From assembly GCA_964501715.1 (NCBI GenBank), contig CAZCTR010000036.1:1-7043 (forward strand): a DNA stretch of 7,043 bases, in the 5' to 3' direction. The notes beneath the pieces were generated by a model. That model was not told where the DNA came from, searched no databases, and saw only the letters and a list, made by a program, of their open reading frames with translations. Every line of letters starts with the position of its first letter. Positions within the stretch are counted from its first letter, which is position 1. Made by a program: the position numbers and the translations under genes. This document shows, in pieces, positions 1-5,709 of the stretch. The DNA comes from M55B118 sp964501715 (GTDB lineage: Bacteria > Bacillota_I > Bacilli_A > Izemoplasmatales > Izemoplasmataceae).

Positions 1-135
1 GATCACGCGCTTGATAGCTACGAAGTCATATGGAGTGCGCATGAGACGAATTCAGTGACTGACGACACACTCGTGATGGGCGCTCAGAGCACTTATGTGC
101 TTGATGTGAGCGGATCCGATTCACTGCTCGATTAA
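1..135 (+). CDS. C-terminal 44 residues of an unidentified protein (5' end outside the window)
   Basis: Frame 1 is open from the first base to a TAA at 133-135 and gives 44 residues ending in SGSDSLLD. No start codon is needed because the gene enters from the left edge. A bidirectional terminator begins about 23 bases after the stop, as expected for a real gene end, and the gene converges tail to tail with the pullulanase gene. The peptide alternates hydrophobic and polar residues (YEVIWSAHE, TLVMGAQSTYVLDV), which suggests a beta-sandwich or Ig-like C-terminal domain, perhaps of an exported protein. That is only an impression; I do not recognise the family. An alternative is a chance open frame of this length, which the terminator placement makes less likely. 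Confidence 0.6.
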   Translation, partial: DHALDSYEVIWSAHETNSVTDDTLVMGAQSTYVLDVSGSDSLLD

Positions 136-157
136 AGAAACATGCCCGTCATACAAC

Positions 158-194
158 AAAAAAATTCCGGCTCATCAATTGAGCCGGAATTTTT
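158..194. terminator. Bidirectional Rho-independent terminator between convergent genes
   Basis: A perfect 14-bp stem (160-173 with 181-194) with core ATTCCGGCTC and a 7-base loop. It is flanked by an A-run on the left (158-164) and a T-run on the right (190-194), so either strand's transcript forms a GC-rich hairpin followed by U's. It lies 23 bases after the plus-strand stop at 135 and 12 bases after the pullulanase stop at 206, so it can serve both genes. Confidence 0.93.
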
Positions 195-205
195 CATGTT
201 TGGAA

Positions 206-3091
206 TCATTTTCTTTTCTTGAAAGTGAAACGGGCGGCGATCAGTCCGATGAATCCGATCATCGGCAGCACACTGATGCTTGATGGGGCATCCGCGCTCT
301 CGCTGCGGCGGCCGCAGGAGAAGAAACCGCCTTCATCCTTCTCGTCGTCATCCTCAGCGTCGAAAGTCTCGACAAGATCGTTGCTGTAGAGGATTCTCGA
401 TTCGTTCCTCTCGAGGGTGAGCGTTTCCCCGCCATCGAATGATGCGAGTGTCTGTACGCTGTCGCCATCGATCTCGCCGACCTCATCGCTGGTCGCGACG
501 AGGTTGAACGTCGTGTCCGCACTTGGAAGGGTGAAATCACGGGTTTCGCTTCCGTTGTTGTGGAAGACCACGATGGTCTGCCAGTCATCGTTCTCGTCAT
601 TGAGAAGGTACTGTATGGTCCCGGGTTCATAAGGACCGAATGTGAGGGCCTCCGCTATCGCTTCTTGCGTATCGAGTCTGAAGACATCCTTCATCTTTCT
701 CAGTTCGATCATGTCCCGGTAATATTCAAACGTATCCTGATGTTCCGATTTCCAGTTCCAATCGAGCTGATTCACTTGGTCTGGAGACCGGTATGAGTTG
801 TGGTCGAATCCGCCTGCACATGTGTTCTCACCGGATTCGGGTTCAACACAAGGTTTGGTCCGCATCATCTCGACCCCGGCATGAAGGAATGTCACGCCCT
901 GAGAAGCGAAGAGGATGCCGTTGGATTGTCGGTGCATACGAGCGAACGTCTCCTCGTCAGTGCCGCTTGATAGTCTGAGTTTGTCGTGCAGGGTGTTGTT
1001 GTCATGGGCGGTGACATAGTTGATGGTCTGTGAAGGCGAAAGTGCGTCTCCCGGGATCGCGAGGCCACTTTGGGAGGTTCCGCCTGCGATGCCATACATG
1101 ACGCGCGGTGTGGCGTAGTCATTGCCTTGGACGAAACCTTGACCCGATGATTCGAACACACTGCCCTTGATGCCGTCACGGGTCGTGTCGTTGAAGGCTC
1201 CGATTCCCGGCATCTGGTCGAGTGTATCATGGTCGGCGGCCATGTGAGACGGCAATTCGCTGCCTCCAGCGTCCCATGGTTCGCCGAAGATGAGTATGGA
1301 ATCATCAATCTCGTGCAATTCATCACGGATGATGTTCATCGTCTCGACATCATGCAGACGCATGAGGTCGAAACGGAAACCGTCGATGTTGTATTCCTCT
1401 ACCCAAAACTTGAGGGAATCGACCATGAATTTCCTGAACATGGCGCGTTCCGAAGCGGTCTCGTTGCCTGTGCCGCTTCCGTTTGAGAAAGTGCCGTCCT
1501 CATTCATGCGGAAGTAATAGCCGGGGAGGATCCTGTCGAAATTGGAGTCCGCGGATTGCCCGGTGTGGTTGTAGACGACGTCCATGACGACTCTGAGGTC
1601 GTTCTCATGGAAAGTCTGGACGACTTCCTTGAATTCCTCCACTCGGACTTCGCCGTTATAAGGGTCTGTCGCGTAACTGCCTTCAAGATTGTTGAAATGC
1701 TGTGGCATATAGCCCCAATTGAATATGCCGTCATGATGGCCTTCATAGGTGGGGTCGTTGTGCCGTGTCTCATCGATGATGCCATGGTCGAAAAACGGCA
1801 ACAGTTGAACATGGGTGACCCCAAGGTCGAGGATATGGTCCAGCCCGGTGCTCAGGCCGTTATGGGTTGTGCCGCGTTCGGTGAGACCGAGGAACTTGCC
1901 TCTCCAGTCCTCGTTCCCATTCCAACTCTCATGGCTGGTGAGGTCGCGCACATGCAGTTCATAAATGATGGAATCGGTGGGCTTGTCAATGTTGTCCGGC
2001 GAAGTGCCATACTCCCAGCCGTCAGGGTTGTAGCGGTCGAAGTTGATGACCATGCCACGTTCGCCGTTGACGCCAGAAGCGTAGGTGTATGGGTCCACGA
2101 CTTCATGTTCCGTGCCGTCATTGTTCACTGTATATGTGTAATAGGTCCTGTCTAGGTCCCCATCGACTGTGACAGACCACACCCCTTTATCCTTCTGATC
2201 CATTTCATAGGTCTCATATGGATCGTCGACACCCTCGTTGCCATCGTCGTCGACAGTGTCGGCGTCATGGCCCATGGTGTAGAGATTCAGGGTCACGGAA
2301 TCACTGATCGGAGCCCAAAGCTTGAACTCAGTCTCGGATTCGGAATAGATCGGTCCGAGCTCACCGTCATACGCATAGGCATCGTTGAACTCGTCGCTGT
2401 TGTAAAAACCGTCAAACCGGACAGTCGAGCGGGCTTCGTCATCATCCCCGAAATCGATGACCAGTTGATAGTTCTTGGTGAGGTCCACATCCTCTTCAAG
2501 GGTGAGGCTGCCCTCGCCATTCTCCATAGTGAATCCGGAGAAGGACACAGGGTCGCCATCAGCGAGAAGGGACACATCATCCTCTTCCGCATCAGCCGTC
2601 GCTGTGAAATCGACAGAGACTCCGTCCTCTGCGAAGCCGGCACTGAAAATCCTCTGGGAAGTGTCCGCTTCGCTTTCATCGTAATAGATTTCATCCTCCC
2701 CCTGAACGAGATAGATATGGACTTCTCCCTCAGCGTTCGGATTCGTCATGTCGACAAATCGGTCACCGTCGACATCACGGCCTTCCCCCCATGTGCCTGT
2801 GAAGATGATCAGACCGATTGTAGTGCTTTCATAGAGGTTTGTGTCATTGAGATCGATGGTCTGCTTGGCGCCGAAGTCGCCCTCGTCATCGAACTCATAA
2901 CGGCTTCCGCCCAAAGAATCGGGTTCATGTGGCCAGAGCCATAGTGTGTCAAACTCACTGTAATCCTCATCATAGCGATAATAATGCACTACGAGGGTTT
3001 CCGCGGTATCCGCATGGACACTCATATTGCCTGTTGCAAGAATCGCCACGAAAGCCAGTGAGACGATTAACATTCTTTTAAATATTTGCAT
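206..3091 (-). CDS. pulA: Secreted, surface-anchored type I pullulanase (GH13 debranching enzyme), 961 aa
   Basis: Hydrolyses alpha-1,6 branch links in pullulan and starch- or glycogen-derived dextrins outside the cell. Order of parts: signal peptide (1-27, likely cut at VHA|D); CBM41 starch-binding module (about 30-140, YRYDEDY...LWLWP and YEFDDEGDFGA); an Ig-like linker domain (about 147-230); CBM48 (about 245-345, FKLWAP); GH13 barrel (about 370-800); a C-terminal beta domain; an acidic spacer (about 908-921); and a membrane tail. All four GH13 regions are present: DVVYNH (504-509), GFRFDLM with nucleophile D575, FGEPWD with acid/base E604, and AHDN with D697. The type I signature reads FNWGYMP (457-463). 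The start at 3091 is chosen because AGGAGG lies 10 bases upstream and a signal peptide follows directly; the frame is open to 3229, but that would bury the promoter. The mature protein is strongly acidic. It has only three cysteines: C748 and C758 in a loop insertion, and C926 in the tail (see findings). Confidence 0.95.
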   Translation of the reverse strand: MQIFKRMLIVSLAFVAILATGNMSVHADTAETLVVHYYRYDEDYSEFDTLWLWPHEPDSLGGSRYEFDDEGDFGAKQTIDLNDTNLYESTTIGLIIFTGTWGEGRDVDGDRFVDMTNPNAEGEVHIYLVQGEDEIYYDESEADTSQRIFSAGFAEDGVSVDFTATADAEEDDVSLLADGDPVSFSGFTMENGEGSLTLEEDVDLTKNYQLVIDFGDDDEARSTVRFDGFYNSDEFNDAYAYDGELGPIYSESETEFKLWAPISDSVTLNLYTMGHDADTVDDDGNEGVDDPYETYEMDQKDKGVWSVTVDGDLDRTYYTYTVNNDGTEHEVVDPYTYASGVNGERGMVINFDRYNPDGWEYGTSPDNIDKPTDSIIYELHVRDLTSHESWNGNEDWRGKFLGLTERGTTHNGLSTGLDHILDLGVTHVQLLPFFDHGIIDETRHNDPTYEGHHDGIFNWGYMPQHFNNLEGSYATDPYNGEVRVEEFKEVVQTFHENDLRVVMDVVYNHTGQSADSNFDRILPGYYFRMNEDGTFSNGSGTGNETASERAMFRKFMVDSLKFWVEEYNIDGFRFDLMRLHDVETMNIIRDELHEIDDSILIFGEPWDAGGSELPSHMAADHDTLDQMPGIGAFNDTTRDGIKGSVFESSGQGFVQGNDYATPRVMYGIAGGTSQSGLAIPGDALSPSQTINYVTAHDNNTLHDKLRLSSGTDEETFARMHRQSNGILFASQGVTFLHAGVEMMRTKPCVEPESGENTCAGGFDHNSYRSPDQVNQLDWNWKSEHQDTFEYYRDMIELRKMKDVFRLDTQEAIAEALTFGPYEPGTIQYLLNDENDDWQTIVVFHNNGSETRDFTLPSADTTFNLVATSDEVGEIDGDSVQTLASFDGGETLTLERNESRILYSNDLVETFDAEDDDEKDEGGFFSCGRRSESADAPSSISVLPMIGFIGLIAARFTFKKRK

Positions 3092-3101
3092 AAAAAAAGT
3101 C

Positions 3102-3107
3102 CCTCCT
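3102..3107 (-). promoter_or_regulatory. Ribosome binding site that fixes the pulA start
   Basis: Perfect AGGAGG on the minus strand, followed by a T-rich 10-base spacer and ATG at 3091. The upstream in-frame ATG at 3229 has no comparable site and lies upstream of the predicted promoter, so the shorter protein is preferred. Confidence 0.88.
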
Positions 3108-3124
3108 AAATTGTTATCAAGGTC

Positions 3125-3153
3125 ATTATACCACAAATGTAAACCCTTGTACC
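3125..3153 (-). promoter_or_regulatory. pulA promoter with extended -10
   Basis: Minus strand TGGTATAAT (3125-3133) is a perfect TATAAT with the TGn extension. The matching -35 position, 17 bases upstream, reads GGTACA (3148-3153), a weak match. An A/T-rich tract (about 3165-3177) just upstream of the -35 could act as an UP element. Transcription would start near 3118, giving a leader of about 27 bases that carries the ribosome binding site. Confidence 0.8.
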
Positions 3154-3176
3154 GAAACACAAACAATAATTTTTTT

Positions 3177-3192
3177 ATACAAACGTTTTCAT
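3177..3192. promoter_or_regulatory. LacI-family (CcpA cre or MalR-like) operator upstream of pulA
   Basis: Minus strand ATGAAAACGTTTGTAT is centred on a CG dinucleotide with the AAACGTTT palindrome typical of LacI-family operators. Against the cre consensus WTGNNARCGNWWWCAW it differs at two positions in the right half (G and T where W and C are expected). Its centre lies about 66 bases before the predicted start site, upstream of the -35. In known cre sites that position is more often linked to activation than to blocking polymerase. The regulator (CcpA or a maltose-type repressor) is not encoded in the window. Confidence 0.6.
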
Positions 3193-3253
3193 AATGTTGA
3201 GTTTGAAGCGAATTTCTTAAAGCTTCCATAGTGGGGAATCATTAATCGAATAC

Positions 3254-3282
3254 AAAAAATAAGCACTTTGAATAAGTGCTTA
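3254..3282 (-). terminator. yerC terminator overlapping its stop codon
   Basis: A 9-bp perfect stem (3260-3268 with 3274-3282) with a 5-base loop, followed on the minus strand by six U's (3254-3259). The TAA stop at 3280-3282 forms the first three bases of the stem, so translation ends inside the hairpin. It separates yerC from the pulA promoter region. Confidence 0.88.
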
Positions 3283-3567
3283 CTCTTCAGGGTCGCCGAA
3301 TACGTTCCGGTACCCTCCGGCGCCATAATTCAGACATTTGCTGACACGGCTGATGGTCGTCGCACTTGCGTTTGTCTGTCTTTCGACTTCCGCATAGGTC
3401 GCCCCTTCATGCAATAGTCTGGCTACAGTGAAACGGAGTGTCAGTTCCCGGATCTCCTGGATTGTCGCGAGATCTTCGAAAAAATCATACAATTCATCGA
3501 CTGTTTTCAATTTCAACATGTGCTTGAAAAGCTCATCCGTTTCCTTGTTCTTGATCGAATAGGCCAT
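3280..3567 (-). CDS. yerC: YerC/YecD family TrpR-like DNA-binding regulator, 95 aa
   Basis: A small all-helical protein of the YerC/YecD family, related in fold to the Trp repressor. Family features visible: an N-terminal helix (DELFKHMLKLKTVDELYDFF), the conserved stretch DLATIQEIRELTLRFTVARLL (about 32-52, with the typical LxTIxEIxxLxxRxxVAR pattern), then a helix-turn-helix (GATYAEVERQTNASATTISRV, about 55-75) and the conserved CLNYG (78-82). The length of 95 residues is normal for the family. The ATG at 3567 has AAGGGG six bases upstream, a serviceable site. The family is predicted to bind DNA but its target and ligand are poorly known; I do not infer tryptophan control. It has its own promoter and terminator, so its place beside pulA does not by itself link it to starch use. 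Confidence 0.92.
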   Translation of the reverse strand: MAYSIKNKETDELFKHMLKLKTVDELYDFFEDLATIQEIRELTLRFTVARLLHEGATYAEVERQTNASATTISRVSKCLNYGAGGYRNVFGDPEE

Positions 3568-3607
3568 GTTCGTCCCCTTTCACTATCGTGCTCTATTGTC
3601 ATAAAAC

Positions 3608-3616
3608 ATTATATCA
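3608..3616 (-). promoter_or_regulatory. yerC promoter, extended -10
   Basis: Minus strand TGATATAAT: a perfect TATAAT with the TGn extension, 41 bases before the yerC ATG. The 17-bp-spaced -35 position (TTTCCT) is poor, so the extended -10 probably carries recognition. The predicted start lies near 3601. Confidence 0.7.
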
Positions 3617-3675
3617 TACACTCGCCAACTAGGAAATACACCGTTTTTAAGATGACACCTAAACTGATCGTCGGT

Positions 3676-3703
3676 TTTCACAAAGACACATACCTTTGTG
3701 AAA
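3676..3703. repeat. 10-bp inverted repeat in the yerC upstream gap
   Basis: TTTCACAAAG (3676-3685) and its exact reverse complement CTTTGTGAAA (3694-3703) flank an 8-base spacer. A third partial copy, GTGAAAC, follows at 3709-3715, 11 bases after the same heptamer at 3698-3704. The repeat lies about 60 bases upstream of the yerC -10 and has no U-tract after it on either strand, so it does not look like a terminator. It may be an operator; the binding protein is unknown. Confidence 0.6.
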
Positions 3704-3732
3704 CTTACGTGAAACATATTTCTCTGAACACA

Positions 3733-3758
3733 AGAAAAGCGGCCTTGTCAAGGCCGCT
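3733..3758 (-). terminator. Terminator of the glycerophosphodiesterase gene
   Basis: A GC-rich stem AGCGGCCTT/AAGGCCGCT (3738-3746 with 3750-3758) with a 3-base loop, followed on the minus strand by UUUUCUU (3732-3738). It starts 17 bases after the TGA at 3775-3777. The U-tract is interrupted by one C but the stem is strong. Confidence 0.87.
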
Positions 3759-3774
3759 GATTTCACTTCGCAAG

Positions 3775-5604
3775 TCAGTTAAAAAGGAGGTCGAGAAGGT
3801 CCGCTACCGTATCCGAAGTGTTCCTGAGATAGGCTTCCTCACGCGCGAATACAGGTCTGTCGGTGATGATGCCATCGACATCCCTGCGTGCGACTCTGCG
3901 GATGTTCTCGTCGGTGTTGATGGTCCAAGAATAGACTTTCTTTCCGGATTGGTGAATGGTGTTTACATAATGGTCATTGTTGATGAAAAGATTGACGCTG
4001 AAGGCGAAATTGTCCAAGGCGTCGTCATTGGCGAGCCTTGACATGTTGCCATAGAAAGTCGAGACGATCAGGACGGTTTCGATATCCTCGTTCAACGCTT
4101 TGATCTCCCTCAGCTGATCTTGAGAGAACGACATCACTTTAGCGTGGTTCTCAAGGTTGTATTCTTCTATGAGGTCGACGGTTTTTCGGTTTATGGTTTC
4201 GGTATGGTCCTTGAGCTCGACGAAATGGGTGGCTCTTCTTCCCGCAAATTCGAACACCTCCTCGAGTGTCGGGACCGGTTCGCCCTCAAACTCGCTTGAG
4301 AACCAGGACCCGGCATCAAGCGCCCTGACTTCTTCATAAGTCATATCACGGATCAGACGGCCCGAGGTGTCGTCGGTCGTACGGGTCGCGGTGGAATCGT
4401 GCATGAGCACGAGTTCCTCATCCTGGGTGATGCGGATGTCGTATTCGATTCCGTCGGCTTCCTGTTCGAGAGCCAGGTCGATGGCTGATATTGTGTTCTC
4501 AGGCGCATCCCATGAGGCTCCGCGATGGGCGACGATCTCCGGATGATTGAAGAATTCGTATTGGGCCTTCGACTGCCCGAGCACTGTCGTCACGTTGGTG
4601 ACGTTTATGGCGACAAGCACCAATATAGTGACGAGGGTGAACCGGCGGATTCTCTTCTTGGTCAGAGGAATGCGTTTCCTGTTGGTGAATGCCTTCATGC
4701 GATCGGTCATGTCCTCAGGCATCTTGCCCTCCTGGTGCCACATGGATACGAGCGCATAGTTCATGGGCACAAGGACCGCTGAAGCGATGGCCACCATCAA
4801 TGTGTAAAGCGCATAGACGAATGTGAGGGTGAGTCCGAGGACGAGGTCCTGTCCACGGATCACCATGACAACACCGGCGATCAAGCTGATGAGAAGGAAG
4901 TAAAAAGCATAAAGGATGATATTGAGCACGGCGTTCAGTGAAAAGAACTCCAGAAGCATCCTGATACGTCTCCCTTTCATGGCATGGCTGCGCTCACGCC
5001 AGGACTCCCTCAAGGTCTTGTCCCGGATGGTGAAAACACTGTTCATGAGCACCGTCTCAAAGAACAGGATGAACAGTGCAAGCAAGAGTCCATAGAAGAT
5101 GAGCCACCAGCTTCGCACGCTGTGGATCTCATCCATGATATAATCAGGGACTGAAATGGTCGCAAGGACACCCGCCACTTGCGTCAGTTCGATGAAAAGC
5201 AGGAAAAGCGAAGCACTCAGGACAATCAGGATCCTGCGACTGAAGAATATATCCTGCGCACGTTCAATGCCCAATCTCAAAAGCGGGAGGATGCCGATGT
5301 TGAGATTGTGGTGTGAAAAGCGATACAGGATGGACAAAACGACGATCTCGAATGCTATGTAGAGCCCCAGCAGCAAGCCGATCACAAAAAGGATGAGCAG
5401 GGTCGTCGGTGTCGTGAGATAATCGAGCAGGAGCACATTGGTGATGTAGGCGTAGCCCGATAGGGAGACGGACCAGCTCATGAGCAGCGATACGAGCGGG
5501 AAGACTGCGATGATGCCGAAAATCCTGTAGAGCCCTTCGAACATGAGCAAGGTCTTGTAGTTTGTCTTGAGTATGTTCAAGAAAGTGTAAAGTCTTTGTC
5601 TCAT
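3775..5604 (-). CDS. Membrane-embedded glycerophosphodiester phosphodiesterase (GDPD), 609 aa
   Basis: Cleaves glycerophosphodiesters to glycerol-3-phosphate and an alcohol; likely substrates are deacylated phospholipids or glycerophosphate polymers of the wall, by family analogy. Residues 1-345 form a multi-pass membrane domain (hydrophobic segments near 27-47, 66-94, 124-150, 165-187, 222-250, 255-285 and 322-342). Residues about 355-590 are the GDPD barrel: HRGAS with H360 and R361, PENT with E369, EYD with E387 and D389, MHD with H402, VELK with E463, SWT at 559-561 and ITDRP at the end. The catalytic histidine pair and the metal-binding acids are present. The basic run at 309-321 before the last helix implies the enzyme domain lies outside the cell. 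The start at 5604 is chosen for GGGAGG six bases upstream; the open frame to 5706 would run through the promoter. This membrane-plus-GDPD arrangement is a known two-domain form. The exact substrate cannot be read from sequence. Confidence 0.93.
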   Translation of the reverse strand: MRQRLYTFLNILKTNYKTLLMFEGLYRIFGIIAVFPLVSLLMSWSVSLSGYAYITNVLLLDYLTTPTTLLILFVIGLLLGLYIAFEIVVLSILYRFSHHNLNIGILPLLRLGIERAQDIFFSRRILIVLSASLFLLFIELTQVAGVLATISVPDYIMDEIHSVRSWWLIFYGLLLALFILFFETVLMNSVFTIRDKTLRESWRERSHAMKGRRIRMLLEFFSLNAVLNIILYAFYFLLISLIAGVVMVIRGQDLVLGLTLTFVYALYTLMVAIASAVLVPMNYALVSMWHQEGKMPEDMTDRMKAFTNRKRIPLTKKRIRRFTLVTILVLVAINVTNVTTVLGQSKAQYEFFNHPEIVAHRGASWDAPENTISAIDLALEQEADGIEYDIRITQDEELVLMHDSTATRTTDDTSGRLIRDMTYEEVRALDAGSWFSSEFEGEPVPTLEEVFEFAGRRATHFVELKDHTETINRKTVDLIEEYNLENHAKVMSFSQDQLREIKALNEDIETVLIVSTFYGNMSRLANDDALDNFAFSVNLFINNDHYVNTIHQSGKKVYSWTINTDENIRRVARRDVDGIITDRPVFAREEAYLRNTSDTVADLLDLLFN

Positions 5605-5635
5605 ATTATGCCTCCCGTGTCTTCTTTTCACTGAC

Positions 5636-5644
5636 ATTATAACA
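5636..5644 (-). promoter_or_regulatory. Promoter of the glycerophosphodiesterase gene, extended -10
   Basis: Minus strand TGTTATAAT: a perfect TATAAT with TGn, 31 bases before the ATG at 5604. No good -35 is visible at 16-18 bp spacing. Together with the terminator at 5674-5699 it makes this gene a separate unit from the PHP gene. Confidence 0.7.
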
Positions 5645-5669
5645 TTCATCGCATGTCGATGCATGAAAT

Positions 5670-5699
5670 AAGAAAAGGAATATGCGAACATATCCCTTT
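5670..5699 (-). terminator. Terminator of the PHP lipoprotein gene
   Basis: Minus-strand RNA folds as AAAGGGAUAUG-UUCG-CAUAUUCCUUU, 11 pairs including one G-U, with a UUCG loop (5674-5699), followed by UCUU. On the plus strand the G-U pair would be an A-C mismatch, which supports use in the minus direction. It begins 10 bases after the TGA at 5710-5712. The trailing U's are few, so termination may be partial. Confidence 0.72.
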
Positions 5700-5709
5700 G
5701 AATCATCCA

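Noticed and set aside
1556..2155. Long open frame (199 codons) on the plus strand opposite pulA
   Set aside because: It lies wholly antisense to the GH13 catalytic core, has no ribosome binding site, and its translation shows no recognisable domain. Long antisense frames are expected opposite a gene of this composition.
2267..2944. Open frame of 225 codons on the plus strand opposite the pulA N-terminal half
   Set aside because: It overlaps the CBM41 and CBM48 coding sequence, which is clearly real, has no Shine-Dalgarno sequence before its ATG, and its hydrophobic pattern mirrors the antisense of acidic codons (Asp/Glu GAY/GAR giving Ile/Val/Phe-rich text).
3092..3229. N-terminal extension of pullulanase by 46 residues
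   Set aside because: The extension reads through the predicted operator, promoter and ribosome binding site and would put 46 residues before a good signal peptide. The start at 3091 explains all signals.
3520..4041. Plus-strand open frame spanning the yerC start, the intergenic gap and the 3' end of the GDPD gene
   Set aside because: It crosses the yerC promoter, an inverted repeat and a strong terminator and is antisense to two well-supported genes. No start signal or domain is seen.
5605..5706. N-terminal extension of the glycerophosphodiesterase by 34 residues
   Set aside because: It would cover the extended -10 promoter and part of the upstream terminator. The ATG at 5604 has a strong ribosome binding site at ideal spacing.
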